Shown: positions 21,169-30,662, counted from the first letter of the stretch. The stretch: DNA of 64,000 nucleotides from Parvularcula lutaonensis (GCF_014651915.1 NZ_BMXU01000001.1:744001-808000), one strand, 5' to 3'. Notes: generated by a model from the letters alone, not told the origin. A program made the numbers and translations.

Positions 21169-22110
21169 CTAGGCCTCCCGGAACTGGCGGACGATGGCCC
21201 CGAAAAACCCTGAGACAATGCCCAGCGTGAAAGCCTCGAAAAGGATCGAGATCCCATAGCCGATCAGCAGGCTCGTCCAGGTACCGAGCTCGGAAATCCA
21301 GCCCTCCGCTGCGAAATCGAGCCCGAAGCCACCCAGCAGCTGCGGAATGAAGGCAAAGAGCCCCGCGATGAAAAAGCCCAGCGAAGCGATCAGCTGCGCG
21401 GCCCACGACGTGACCCAGAACAGGAACCACAGGACCGCGAGCACGAGCAGAAGGCGAATGATGTTGAACCCGGCGCTCGCTTTCAGTGTGCGGCGGAAGA
21501 CCTTCCCTGTGCCCGCCGCCACGAAGCTGGGAAGCAGGAGGAGTCGCAGGGCGACATAGCCCATGCCTGCGAAAGCGACGACAGTGATCGGCAATTCAAG
21601 GTTCCGGATCGGATGGCCGTCTTCGTAAAGCAGGTTCTTGCTGCCCTGGTGGAGGCTCCCCTCAACGAAGCGATAGACCTCGATCGTTTCCTGCTGTCGG
21701 GCGAAGGCGTCGAGGAATTGGAGGCTGTAATTGTAAGGTCCCCAGAGCAACAGGCCAACCATCCCGATCCCCAGAAGCCCCGACAGGACATAGAGGAATT
21801 CGCGCGGCCCGATTGCGAGATGGGCGCTGCGGTGATGCGGCGGATAGCCGTTCACCGCTGTCCTGATGAGCGCGACCATGACGCTGGCCTGCAGCAGCAC
21901 CGAAAGAGGCGCGAAGATGAGCCAGAAAAGGAACTCCGGCTGGATGCCCCAGCCCGGTCCCTGCGCCACGGCAAAATTCGCGATCCCCGGCCCAGCCAGC
22001 ATGATGAGAGCGATCGGGAGCCAGCTCAGGCGCAGGACTTCGCTGTAGCGGCCCGCGGCGAAGCCGAGCCCATCATGGAAGGCGCCGACAATGTCGATCT
22101 TCTGAAACAT
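21169..22110 (-). CDS. Multi-pass hypothetical membrane protein
   Basis: 313 residues with about six hydrophobic helices (for example WLPIALIMLAGPGIANFAV, FLYVLSGLLGIGMVGLLLWG, LLLVLAVLWFLFWVTSWAAQL). No catalytic motif is recognised. The layout resembles the membrane proteins with glycerophosphodiester-phosphodiesterase-like membrane domains seen in alphaproteobacteria, but this is only an impression. It is probably co-transcribed with the DUF2785 lipoprotein downstream. Confidence 0.75.
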   Translation of the reverse strand: MFQKIDIVGAFHDGLGFAAGRYSEVLRLSWLPIALIMLAGPGIANFAVAQGPGWGIQPEFLFWLIFAPLSVLLQASVMVALIRTAVNGYPPHHRSAHLAIGPREFLYVLSGLLGIGMVGLLLWGPYNYSLQFLDAFARQQETIEVYRFVEGSLHQGSKNLLYEDGHPIRNLELPITVVAFAGMGYVALRLLLLPSFVAAGTGKVFRRTLKASAGFNIIRLLLVLAVLWFLFWVTSWAAQLIASLGFFIAGLFAFIPQLLGGFGLDFAAEGWISELGTWTSLLIGYGISILFEAFTLGIVSGFFGAIVRQFREA

Positions 22111-22169
22111 GTTAACAGCTTGGACAGGGAACTTCCGGGCCGCAAGCGCGAAATGCGCCGGAGGGCCTG

Positions 22170-22787
22170 CTAGCGCCTCAGAAGCGAGAAGGCGAAGTCC
22201 GTCCCGTGCCCCTGCTTGATCGCCAGGGTGATGACGAGCCAGGCCAGTTCTTCGAGCTGGCGTGCATGTTCGAGCCCCCGCACCACCACGGTGTCGAAGC
22301 CAAGATCGTCAGAGAGCTGACGGACGACAGAGGCTGCCACCTCGTCATTGGCGCAGACAAGGCTCAGCACCTTGCCACCGGGATAGTCCGCATTCGCCAT
22401 GTTCGATGCGGTGGTGTGGTTGAAAGCCTTCACTACACGCGCCCTTGGCAGGAGCTGCTTGATGTATTGCGCGCCAGAATGGGCACCGCGGCGGTCGAGC
22501 CCGTCGAAGCTCTCGTTGATCGGGTTGGTGGCATCGACGAGGATACCCCCGAAATTCTCTCCGATCCCGGCGCAAGCGTCATCGATCGCGCTCCACGGTA
22601 CGGCCAGCACGGTCACGTCGCTCTTCGTCAGGCCGCTTCCGACAGTCTTGCGCTTCTCTCCCGGAAGGTCCGCATATTTGGGATCGTCAGGATTCCGAAG
22701 GTTCCAGACGATCTCATGCCCGGCCCTGTGCCAGACCCCGCCAAGGGCCCGGCCCACATTGCCCGCTCCGACGATCGCAATACGCAC
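22170..22787 (-). CDS. NADPH-dependent F420 reductase-like dehydrogenase
   Basis: 205 residues from the GTG at 22787, preceded by GAAGGAGAGG; an upstream in-frame GTG at 22811 lacks such a site. An N-terminal Rossmann fold (IAIVGAGNVGRALG) is followed by VVKAFNHTTASNM and VVRGLEHARQLEELAWL, the pattern of the F420-dependent NADP reductase family. Most bacterial relatives without F420 are annotated as NAD(P)-binding oxidoreductases of unknown substrate, and the same caution applies here. Confidence 0.85.
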   Translation of the reverse strand: MRIAIVGAGNVGRALGGVWHRAGHEIVWNLRNPDDPKYADLPGEKRKTVGSGLTKSDVTVLAVPWSAIDDACAGIGENFGGILVDATNPINESFDGLDRRGAHSGAQYIKQLLPRARVVKAFNHTTASNMANADYPGGKVLSLVCANDEVAASVVRQLSDDLGFDTVVVRGLEHARQLEELAWLVITLAIKQGHGTDFAFSLLRR

Positions 22788-22892
22788 TTCAGCCTCTCCT
22801 TCACCGGACACTTGCTAGCGTATTGTCCACCGCCAGACCTGTCCAGCATGGCATCGGCGACCCCGCCCTGAGGGGCAGGATCGCGCGTTCCA

Positions 22893-24098
22893 TCAGTCAG
22901 CTGAGCGCCGATGCACGGGTTCACCGTCCAGAATGACTGCCGTGACATGGGTCCGGTACTCGAAGGGGTCGCCGTCGAACAGGACCAGGTCCGCGTCCCT
23001 GCCATCGGCAATGCTTCCTACACTGTCATCGACTCCCAGAAGCTCCGCAGGAGCCTTGGTCATCGCGGCGATCGCCGCTTCATCAGGCAGGCCATTCGCC
23101 ACCGCCATCGCAGCTTCGAAAAGCAGGACCCGCGTCTTCGGCACGTATCCTTCCTGATGCGTGGCAAAGACGATCGGCACGCCTGCGTCATGCAGGATCG
23201 CCGCGTTCTCCAGCGACGCGTTCAGCGTCTCGAGGCTCCCCGCCGCGCGGCCGAGAACAGGGGTCACGATAACCGTCACCCCCTTCTCCGCCAGCTTGTC
23301 GGCGATAAGATAACCCTCTGTGCCGTAGGCGATATGCGGCGTGAAGCCGAACTCCTCGCCGATCCTAATCGCCGTCATGATGTCGTCGGCACGGTGCGCC
23401 GCGAACACGGCGTCGAGGTCGCCGGAAAGCACCTTGGCCAGCGCTTCCTTCTCGAGGTCGACGCCCGCGTCTTCCTTCTCCGACCATTCCTTGGCTTCAA
23501 TAAAGGCCTTGCGGATGAGCGCGGCCGTCGCCATCCGTGTCGACGGACCGCCATTTCCTCCGTAGACGTTCTTCGGGGTCTCGCCGAGGTTGAAGAGGAG
23601 CGCCGCGCTCTCCGACAGCATGGCCTCGTCCAGCCGTTCGCCAACGGTCTTCATTACCGCCGACTGGCCGGAGATCGGGTTCACGTCGCCCGGCGTGACA
23701 TGCATCGTCGTCACGCCATAGGCGCGGACATACTCGATCAGCGGCTCCAGCGGGTTGTAGGCGTCAATCACCCGCAGCTCGGCGCCATTCGGATCGGTGT
23801 CTTCGTCCGCATCCTGATCGGCATCGACATTGTAGAGGCCGTTGACCCCGACCACCGTGCGTCCGTCGACAAAGCCCGGCGTCACCACCGCAGCTTCCAT
23901 CATCTCCGCATCGTCATCCCATTCCATGTCGTCAGCAGCGCCGACGTCCATGATCTTGCCGTCTTCGATCAGGACCGCGGCATCCTCGATCACGCCATCG
24001 CCGGTGAAGAGCTTGCCCGCCATCACCACCATGTCCTGGGCCGAAGCAAAACCAACGAGTGCCGCCGCCGAGGCGGCCGTCAGAAGAAACTTTCTCAT
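22893..24098 (-). CDS. Exported amidohydrolase-like protein lacking the metal ligands
   Basis: 401 residues with a signal peptide (ending FASAQ) and the amidohydrolase TIM-barrel layout. The usual HxH after beta-strand 1 is replaced: VVTPGFVDGRTVVG has neither His. The later positions are also changed (HIAYGTEGY instead of a QHGSEA-type motif, FATHQEGY instead of HTDDP). It can be aligned along its length with the intact partner at 24104-25456 (shared RADDI, TRM, GRDADLVLFDGDP), so it is a diverged duplicate, probably without metal-dependent catalysis, perhaps a binding or structural subunit. Only five bases separate it from the upstream partner's stop. Confidence 0.85.
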   Translation of the reverse strand: MRKFLLTAASAAALVGFASAQDMVVMAGKLFTGDGVIEDAAVLIEDGKIMDVGAADDMEWDDDAEMMEAAVVTPGFVDGRTVVGVNGLYNVDADQDADEDTDPNGAELRVIDAYNPLEPLIEYVRAYGVTTMHVTPGDVNPISGQSAVMKTVGERLDEAMLSESAALLFNLGETPKNVYGGNGGPSTRMATAALIRKAFIEAKEWSEKEDAGVDLEKEALAKVLSGDLDAVFAAHRADDIMTAIRIGEEFGFTPHIAYGTEGYLIADKLAEKGVTVIVTPVLGRAAGSLETLNASLENAAILHDAGVPIVFATHQEGYVPKTRVLLFEAAMAVANGLPDEAAIAAMTKAPAELLGVDDSVGSIADGRDADLVLFDGDPFEYRTHVTAVILDGEPVHRRSAD

Positions 24099-24103
24099 CG
24101 TCC

Positions 24104-25456
24104 TTACTCCCCCCGGTCCGGATAGCGGTCGCCGGCATAGAACCCGCCGGTCGCATAGCGCCTGTCGTCTTCATCCGAGCGGTCGAAGACCTTCTCGCCT
24201 TCGATCCAGGTTTCAAGGACCTTGGTCCTGAGGGCGAAGGGCTCTCCGGACAGCACCACGAAATCCGCATCCTTGCCCGGCGTCAGCGTGCCGACCCGGT
24301 CCTCGAGACCCAGCATCACCGCACCATTGACCGTCAGAGCCTGGAGCGCGCCTTCTTCGCTCATCCCCTCACGGATCGCCAGCGCGCCCGTCCTCAGGAA
24401 GAACCGCGAGCCGATGATCGGGTCGTCCGTGTGAAGAGCGACCTTCACGCCAGCTTTCTCCATGATGCCCGCGCCCGAAAGCAGCAGGTTCACGGCCTCA
24501 TGCTTACCGCCCGGCGCGTCGATCATGATGAAGCTCACCGGGATGTCCTTTTCCGCCAGCACGTCCGCCACCTTCCAGGCTTCTGAGCCGTGCTGGATCA
24601 CCACCGGGAAGCCGAACTCCTCGGACAGCCGCACCACGGTCAGGATATCGTCCGCGCGGTGGGTGTGGTGATGAACGATCCGTTCACCCCGCATCGCTTC
24701 GAGCAGGGCTTCCTTGCCTAGGTCCCTGGGCGGAGAGGTGAAATCGTCCTCGTCATCATCGCCGCCGAAGACGCGCTCGATGAAGCCGGGTTCGTCCTCC
24801 TCGGGCGGGGTCGCCTTCTCGCCATATTCCTTGGCTTCGAGATAGGCTTTCCGCGCCAGGGCCGTGACGCCCATCCGCGTCGTCGGCGCAGAGCCCCTCC
24901 GGCCGTAGCCCTTGGGGTTTTCGCCATTGGCCATCTTCAGGCCGCCGATCTCGCCCTCGATCAGCATCTCGTCCAGCGTGTCGCCGCGATACTTCACGTA
25001 AGCCGTCTGTCCACCGATCACATTCCCGGAGCCGGGCATGATGTTCGCCGTCGTGATACCGCCCGATGTCGCCATGCGAATGCCGGGGTCTGCGGGATTG
25101 ATGGCATCGATCGCGCGAAGCTGCGGCTGAACCGGACCGGAGCGCTCGTTCGAGTCGCTATCCCCGCCCCTCGTGCTGATGCCGACGTGGCTGTGCGTGT
25201 CCACCAGTCCGGGGATCACCACCTTGCCCGAGAGGTCTACCGTCTCGGCGTCCTCGGGCACGTCGACGTCGTCAGCCGTGCCGATCTCCGTGATCTTCCC
25301 CCCGGAGACCAGCATCACGCCGTCCTCGATCGCCTCGCCGTCCACCGGGTAGATTTTCGCCCCGGTATAGGCCGTCACTTCCTGGGCGCTTGCGAAGGAC
25401 AACGACAGCGCCGTCCCCACCATCAGGCCGAACGCGGCCCTCTTCACTCCGGGCAT
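24104..25456 (-). CDS. Exported amidohydrolase with intact metal site
   Basis: 450 residues; signal peptide about 1-24. Metal-site motifs are present: GLVDTHSHVG (HxH, near residue 84), HHHTHRADD (about 265), VIQHGSEAW (about 288) and LHTDDPIIG (about 342). An acidic insertion (FGGDDDEDDF, about 230) sits before the third motif. It is the first gene of a two-gene unit with the metal-site-less paralogue. The substrate is unknown; related exported pairs are annotated only as amidohydrolase family proteins. Confidence 0.9.
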   Translation of the reverse strand: MPGVKRAAFGLMVGTALSLSFASAQEVTAYTGAKIYPVDGEAIEDGVMLVSGGKITEIGTADDVDVPEDAETVDLSGKVVIPGLVDTHSHVGISTRGGDSDSNERSGPVQPQLRAIDAINPADPGIRMATSGGITTANIMPGSGNVIGGQTAYVKYRGDTLDEMLIEGEIGGLKMANGENPKGYGRRGSAPTTRMGVTALARKAYLEAKEYGEKATPPEEDEPGFIERVFGGDDDEDDFTSPPRDLGKEALLEAMRGERIVHHHTHRADDILTVVRLSEEFGFPVVIQHGSEAWKVADVLAEKDIPVSFIMIDAPGGKHEAVNLLLSGAGIMEKAGVKVALHTDDPIIGSRFFLRTGALAIREGMSEEGALQALTVNGAVMLGLEDRVGTLTPGKDADFVVLSGEPFALRTKVLETWIEGEKVFDRSDEDDRRYATGGFYAGDRYPDRGE

Positions 25457-25647
25457 AAGCCCTCCCTTGCGATACTCAGCAACGGCTAGCAGCGGGTGCG
25501 GTGCGGTAGGAAGGGGGGTGGGCAGTGACTGTGAATCAACCAGCCGAACGCAACGACCTTCTTCGAAACACCGGGATTGATCGCACTTGCTGGCTTCAGA
25601 GCTTCGTCTAAGGTCCCGTTCCGAGGGGCTATTCGGGGACCGGGGCA

Positions 25648-26445
25648 GTGTCGGATGATAACGTGATGGCTGACACGCCGATTGCGCGGCGTGCGTTCAT
25701 GATGATCGGCGCGAGCCTTCTTCTCGCAATGGGATCGATGGCATCAGGTTTTGAGTGGAGAAGCTTTGGCACCGAGCCGGGCGAACTCCCACTTTCCATC
25801 TTTCTCGGCTTGAACGCCCTGACCTTCGTCCTCGCAGGTCAAGTGACGAAGAGAAACCCATTCCTCGCCTTCAACGTGGCTTTCCCGGCATCGATCGCCT
25901 GCCTCTTCGTTGGGGGCGCTCCATTTTTCTTAGATTATCCTGAAGGAAGCGAAGCTGCACGGGGAGGTATCACTGGGGAGCACGTCTGGGCGCTCGCGCT
26001 TTTCGCTCAGGGCCTGGTGGGCTTCGCTCCGTCATTGGCTATGATCATTTTCAGAAAGCCCGGTCTCGCCCAGGGCTCCGGAATGAGTGTCGATGAAGCG
26101 GCCGAGGCGTTCTCGGGAATCGATGAGGACGATCCGCCGACTTTCAGCATGCTGACGCCTTTTGGATACGCGCTGCTCACTCCGGCCGCGATGGTGGCGT
26201 TCTGCGTCGGTGCCGCAGGCGTGACCCTGTTGATCGACCGCCAATTCGACGAGATCATACTTCCAGCGTCGCAGTACTTGGCTGACTACGCGGAGATTTT
26301 TTCTGACGACGCCATCATAATTCTTATCGTGTTCGGGTCGATGGCTTATTTCGCGGCCGGGTGGGATACCGATTCTCTCCGCGAAGCTCCGTTACGCAAA
26401 ACTCTCAAAATTGGGCACAGCAGCTTCAAGACCGTTCACTGCTGA
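25648..26445 (+). CDS. Hypothetical multi-pass membrane protein
   Basis: 265 residues, family not recognised. About six hydrophobic segments alternate with short loops (ARRAFMMIGASLLLAMGS, LPLSIFLGLNALTFVLAG, WALALFAQGLVGFAPSLA, ALLTPAAMVAFCVGAAGV, DDAIIILIVFGSMAYFAAG). It is followed 16 bases later by another unrecognised membrane protein, so the two probably form an operon. AT-richer stretches and less biased codons than the neighbours are noticeable by eye. Confidence 0.65.
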   Translation: MSDDNVMADTPIARRAFMMIGASLLLAMGSMASGFEWRSFGTEPGELPLSIFLGLNALTFVLAGQVTKRNPFLAFNVAFPASIACLFVGGAPFFLDYPEGSEAARGGITGEHVWALALFAQGLVGFAPSLAMIIFRKPGLAQGSGMSVDEAAEAFSGIDEDDPPTFSMLTPFGYALLTPAAMVAFCVGAAGVTLLIDRQFDEIILPASQYLADYAEIFSDDAIIILIVFGSMAYFAAGWDTDSLREAPLRKTLKIGHSSFKTVHC

Positions 26446-26461
26446 GGAACGGGAGTTCGTC

Positions 26462-27358
26462 ATGGACGCGGCCGAAAGGGCCGCTGATTGGATCGAAGAG
26501 GCTGTCCCGCCGCTCAAAGTCTCGTGGCAAGTCCTGCAGCAGGTTGCGGTCAGTGTACCCCTGCTCGGTTGGCCCATTTTCTTAGCGCTTGATCCGTTCA
26601 GCTTCGCCTTCTCCGATTTCTTTGCCGAGCGCCTTTTGACCGAGGAAAGCTTGCTGTTAATCGATGCGCCTGGACCAGGAGACGTCCTCTTCATCCCGGT
26701 AGGTCTGGCTACGGGAGGTCTTGCCGCTCTGACCTGGTGGAGCATCCGTTCGGACGAGGCAGCGGCGCTATCCCTTGCCAGCCAGCATGAGGGAATTCAT
26801 TGCTGCAAGGCCAATCTCGAAACGCTCGGCCGCGAAATCCGCACAAAGACTGTTGATATTCGTCAGCCCTTCGACCCCGCAGCATTCTTCGCTCGTCGCC
26901 ATAAAGCGTATGCTACCCTTGTCCTGCGCATTTCTATCCCCGTCTTCTTGCTCGGGGTCGTGTTCTTTGGCCTTGAGCGAATGACATACGTCGCGTTCTT
27001 CGAAACAAGGATTGAGTTCCGAACGCTGATGAACTTGTCCGCCACGAGCGTGGATTACCGTGATCTGTCCGAGCTAAGTGTCGTGTGCGGCGAGGGAGAG
27101 ATCGAACCGAGGCTCGCCTGGACGCTCGATGGTCCGAAGGGGGAGGAACTTGGTCCAGCACCATCGCCAGGCGCCGTCCGATCGTTGGCGGAGGAAGACC
27201 TGGCAGTCTGGCGTCTGATCGACCGTGCCATCCGAACCGGCGGCGTGCCCTTCAATACCGAACGCTACGACCCTGAGACCTGCCCGGCGGAGCTGGCGGA
27301 TTTCCTCGGCCCCGACTTGGCCCGCGAGGTGGAACCCCTCTTCACCCCGACCCCCTAA
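26462..27358 (+). CDS. Hypothetical membrane protein
   Basis: 298 residues from the ATG at 26462, which has GGGAG six bases upstream and begins just after the preceding gene; a TTG at 26411 would overlap that gene. Hydrophobic segments are at about residues 30-50, 75-95 and 155-175, followed by a soluble C-terminal region (about 125 residues, SVDYRDLSELSVVCGEGEIE...). No family recognised. Its stop overlaps by three bases with that of the convergent LuxR gene. Likely partner of the membrane protein upstream. Confidence 0.65.
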   Translation: MDAAERAADWIEEAVPPLKVSWQVLQQVAVSVPLLGWPIFLALDPFSFAFSDFFAERLLTEESLLLIDAPGPGDVLFIPVGLATGGLAALTWWSIRSDEAAALSLASQHEGIHCCKANLETLGREIRTKTVDIRQPFDPAAFFARRHKAYATLVLRISIPVFLLGVVFFGLERMTYVAFFETRIEFRTLMNLSATSVDYRDLSELSVVCGEGEIEPRLAWTLDGPKGEELGPAPSPGAVRSLAEEDLAVWRLIDRAIRTGGVPFNTERYDPETCPAELADFLGPDLAREVEPLFTPTP

Positions 27359-28056
27359 GGCCGGATCAGTCCTGCGGTCAGCGCCTTCGCCACCGCTTCG
27401 GGAAGCGTCCTCGCCCCAAGCTTCTGCCGCGCGGTCCTGAGGTGCACACTGACGGTCACTTCCGCCAGCGCCAGCCGGTGCGCGATGTCCGCGACCCGCG
27501 AGCCCATTGCGGTAAGGGTGAGACATTCCCGCTCCCGCGCGGTCAAGGCGCTCCAGCCTTGCGCCTCGCCATATATCATCGGCGTGAGCTGCTGCTCGAC
27601 GGAAAGCAGGAAGGCGACGATTCCCGCGCCGTGGTTCTCCAGCAGCCTGTCGAAACCCTCTGCATCCTCAGAGCTCCAGAGCGCGAAGCCGCTCGCCACT
27701 TCCTCCTTCCCGATCCGCGACCAGCGCGGTACGGTCAAGCCACTGACGATCCCGACCTCTGCCTGCTCGTCGAACATCCGGGTCTCCGCGGCGGACATGT
27801 CATCATAGAGATCACTGTAGGCCTGTCCGACCTTCAGCATCGCCGGGTCGCGCTCGATCGCGTGCTTCCGCAGGCCGTAATCCGCCTGCGCCAGGTCCTC
27901 GGTCTGGTAATAAGCAAACCAGTCCGGATCGACATGGGCGATCCACTGCACGCCGAGCCGCCGGTGAGGCCCGGTTTCGCTCTCCTCCGCCGTGATCAAA
28001 GCCGCGGTGTAGGAATGGATGTCATACCGTTCGAGAAACCGAGCAACCGTCTCCAC
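27355..28056 (-). CDS. LuxR-family regulator with autoinducer-binding-like domain (LuxR solo)
   Basis: 233 residues from a GTG at 28056 with GAGG five bases upstream. The N-terminal about 160 residues look like an acyl-homoserine-lactone binding domain: DPDWFAYY, ADYGLRKHAI and SGLTVPRW keep the Trp, Tyr, Asp and Gly of the TraR/LuxR pocket, but the usual second Trp region reads AYSDL. The C-terminal HTH (LTARERECLTLTAMGSRVADIAHRLALAEVTVSVHL) is complete. No luxI synthase is in the window. The frame stays open upstream for 30 more codons that read like protein but contain no standard start, so the N-terminus may be longer or degraded. Confidence 0.8.
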   Translation of the reverse strand: METVARFLERYDIHSYTAALITAEESETGPHRRLGVQWIAHVDPDWFAYYQTEDLAQADYGLRKHAIERDPAMLKVGQAYSDLYDDMSAAETRMFDEQAEVGIVSGLTVPRWSRIGKEEVASGFALWSSEDAEGFDRLLENHGAGIVAFLLSVEQQLTPMIYGEAQGWSALTARERECLTLTAMGSRVADIAHRLALAEVTVSVHLRTARQKLGARTLPEAVAKALTAGLIRP

Positions 28057-28481
28057 AAGCGCCTCGGCGCTCTCGGCGTCCTGCGCCGCTTGGATCGCAT
28101 CAAGGACATGCGCATCGAGAATAGCCCGGTCCTCCCGGACCCGATCCTAGCGAGCGCACCGGCGAAAGCAAAAAAGGTGCGCAGTCCACGAGACATCCCA
28201 CGGCCTTTCAAGGCGCTGGCTCAGGCGAGACTATCGTTTCTGATAATGGAACCGATGCTGGGCTTCCGGTATGAAGAGCTGTCCCTGAGGGGGGACCCTG
28301 ACACCGGCGGGTTGCTTTCTCACCAGGGCAGCCCGTCGGAAGAGCTGCGTCTTCGGAGTCGGTTCGCGCGCAGCTCGCCAACCTCCGGCGGGTCGCGGCG
28401 GCAGAGCGTAACCCGCCCCTCTTTTCCCACGGCACAAGGCCACGCCTTTATTCACAGGTCCGCACCCGCTATCCCCCGGCC
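28057..28481 (+). ncRNA. Intergenic region with structured RNA candidate ahead of trmFO
   Basis: Gene-free gap between the divergent luxR-type gene and trmFO. On the plus strand it can form four consecutive hairpins: GTCCC 28281-28285 with GGGAC 28292-28296; an 11-bp stem 28305-28315 with 28328-28338 that uses two G-U pairs; an 8-bp stem GAGCTGCG 28342-28349 with CGCAGCTC 28369-28376; and GGCGGGT 28387-28393 with ACCCGCC 28411-28417 followed by CCTCTTTT. The G-U pairs favour transcription in the plus direction. This could be a small RNA with its own terminator, or a leader that controls trmFO. It matches no riboswitch I know. TATC-N6-GATA at 28232-28245 is the only other element noticed. Confidence 0.4.
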
Positions 28482-29873
28482 ATGACAAAGATCCACATCA
28501 TCGGCGCGGGGCTCGCAGGCTCCGAAGCCGCCTGGCAGGCTGCTGAAGCCGGTGCGCAAGTGACGCTCCACGAGATGCGCGGCGTGCGCGGCACCGAAGC
28601 GCACAAGACCGACCACTGCGCGGAACTCGTCTGCTCGAATTCCTTCCGCTCCGACGACCACGAGTACAACGCCGTGGGCCTCCTCCACGAGGAGATGCGC
28701 CGCTGCGGCTCGCTGATCCTGCGCGAGGCGGACAGCCACAAGCTCCCCGCCGGCGGCGCGCTGGCCGTGGACCGCGACGGGTTCTCCCAAGCCGTTACCC
28801 GCGCGCTGGAGGCGCACCCGAACATCACCATCGTCCGTGAGGAGATCAAGCGCCTGCCGCCCGAGGATTGGGGCCCGACCATCATCGCCACCGGCCCCCT
28901 GACCTCCGAAAGCCTCGCGGCGGAGATCCTGAAGCTCACCGGCGAGGACGAACTCGCCTTCTTCGATGCGATCGCCCCGATCGTCTACAAGGACTCGATC
29001 GACTTCTCGAAGGCGTGGTTCCAGTCGCGCTACGACAAGGTCGGACCCGGCGGTGACGGAAAGGACTACATCAACCTTCCGCTCGACGAAGATCAGTATA
29101 ACGCGCTTCTCGATGCGATCATCGAGGGCGAGAAAACCGACTTCAAGGAGTGGGAGAAAGATACCCAGTACTTCGACGGCTGCCTGCCTATCGAAGAGAT
29201 GGCCCGCCGCGGTCGCGAAACCTTGCGCTTCGGCCCAATGAAACCGGTTGGCCTCACCAACCCGCACAACCCGACCGTGAAACCCTATGCCGTCGTCCAG
29301 CTCAGGCAGGATAATGCTCTGGGTACGCTCTATAATATGGTGGGCTTCCAGACCAAACTGAAATACGGGGCGCAGGGCGACGTCCTGCGCATGATCCCGG
29401 GGCTGGAAAATGCCCGTTTCGCAAGGCTCGGCGGCATCCACCGCAACACCTTCATCAATTCGCCCAAGCTTCTCGATCGGGAAATGCGCCTCAAGGTGCG
29501 TCCCCAGTTCCGCTTCGCTGGCCAGATCACAGGTGTCGAGGGCTATCTCGAGTCAGCCGCGATCGGCCTGCTCACCGGCCGCCTCGCCGCTGCGGAAGCT
29601 CTCGGTACGGAAGGCCGCCTGCCCCCACGGACAACCGCGCTCGGCGCCCTCCACCACCACATCACCGAAGGCCACGTCGACGGCGGCAAGGGCAGCTTCC
29701 AGCCCATGAACGTCAATTTCGGCCTCTTTCCCGAGATCGAGCAGCCCACCAAGGACGCCGAAGGCAACCGCATCAAGGGCAAGGAGAAGGGCCGTGCAAG
29801 GAAGAAAGCCATGACGACGAGGGCGCTGGCAGATCTCGGCGCATGGCTGCAAGGCGATCTCAAGGCGGCCTGA
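28482..29873 (+). CDS. trmFO: TrmFO: folate- and FAD-dependent tRNA (uracil-54-C5) methyltransferase
   Basis: 463 residues. The N-terminal FAD motif [17 protein letters not shown] and the following [16 protein letters not shown] are diagnostic of TrmFO, as is the [13 protein letters not shown] block near residue 135. It methylates U54 of tRNA using methylenetetrahydrofolate rather than SAM, the alternative to TrmA used in many alphaproteobacteria. The C-terminus is basic ([16 protein letters not shown]). A structured plus-strand region lies just upstream. Confidence 0.97.
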   Translation: MTKIHIIGAGLAGSEAAWQAAEAGAQVTLHEMRGVRGTEAHKTDHCAELVCSNSFRSDDHEYNAVGLLHEEMRRCGSLILREADSHKLPAGGALAVDRDGFSQAVTRALEAHPNITIVREEIKRLPPEDWGPTIIATGPLTSESLAAEILKLTGEDELAFFDAIAPIVYKDSIDFSKAWFQSRYDKVGPGGDGKDYINLPLDEDQYNALLDAIIEGEKTDFKEWEKDTQYFDGCLPIEEMARRGRETLRFGPMKPVGLTNPHNPTVKPYAVVQLRQDNALGTLYNMVGFQTKLKYGAQGDVLRMIPGLENARFARLGGIHRNTFINSPKLLDREMRLKVRPQFRFAGQITGVEGYLESAAIGLLTGRLAAAEALGTEGRLPPRTTALGALHHHITEGHVDGGKGSFQPMNVNFGLFPEIEQPTKDAEGNRIKGKEKGRARKKAMTTRALADLGAWLQGDLKAA

Positions 29874-29969
29874 GCGCGTCTCCGACAAGGTCCGATCCTT
29901 CATTCTCGCGGGAACGTCCGGCTTCTCGCCCTGTTCGCTCCTCGAAGACTTATTGAAAGGAGCACAGAC

Positions 29970-30656
29970 ATGGCGAAAAAGGTTCTCATGGTCCTCACAT
30001 CGCACGACAAGCTCGGCGATACCGGTGAGAAGACCGGTTTCTGGCTCGAGGAGTTCGCGGCGCCCTATTACGTGCTGAAGGATGCAGGGGTGGAGGTCAC
30101 CCTCGCCTCGCCCAAGGGCGGGCAGCCTCCCCTAGACCCGAAAAGCGACAGCGAAGACGCCCAGACCGACGCCACCCGGCGGTTCAAGAGTGACGAGGAA
30201 GCCCAGAAGCGCCTCACCAACACGGTAAAGCTGTCCGAAGTATCGGCCGACGATTTTGACGCCGTCTTCTACCCCGGTGGCCACGGCCCCCTCTGGGACC
30301 TCCACAATGACGAGAAATCGATCGAGCTGATCGAGACTTTCTGGGAGAGCGGCAAGCCCGTCGCCGCAGTCTGCCATGCGCCGACCGTCCTTCTCAATGC
30401 GAAGGACAAGGACGGTGCGCCCCTGGTCCGCAACCGCAAGGTCACCGGCTTTTCCAACAGCGAGGAAGAAGCCGTCGGCCTCAGCGATGTCGTGCCGCAT
30501 CTTGTCGAGGACGCCCTCAAGGAAAAGGGTGGCCTTTACGCCAAGGCGGGCGACTTCGAGCCCTTCGTGCTGGAGGACGGCCACCTCATCACTGGCCAGA
30601 ACCCGGCATCGTCCGAACCTGCAGCGAAGGCGCTCCTGAAGCAGCTTGGCCTTTGA
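29970..30656 (+). CDS. DJ-1/PfpI family protein, Hsp31-like type 1 glutamine amidotransferase domain
   Basis: 228 residues. The nucleophile elbow is AAVCHAP (Cys near residue 136), the acidic partner lies in TGEKTGFWLEE (about 18-27), and YPGGHGPLWDL is the family's glycine-rich loop. This pattern belongs to the Hsp31/YhbO branch, whose members act as chaperones, glyoxalases or deglycases. A GAAAGGAGC ribosome-binding site precedes the ATG. The gene appears monocistronic, with a strong hairpin right after it. Confidence 0.9.
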   Translation: MAKKVLMVLTSHDKLGDTGEKTGFWLEEFAAPYYVLKDAGVEVTLASPKGGQPPLDPKSDSEDAQTDATRRFKSDEEAQKRLTNTVKLSEVSADDFDAVFYPGGHGPLWDLHNDEKSIELIETFWESGKPVAAVCHAPTVLLNAKDKDGAPLVRNRKVTGFSNSEEEAVGLSDVVPHLVEDALKEKGGLYAKAGDFEPFVLEDGHLITGQNPASSEPAAKALLKQLGL

Positions 30657-30662
30657 CCTCAG

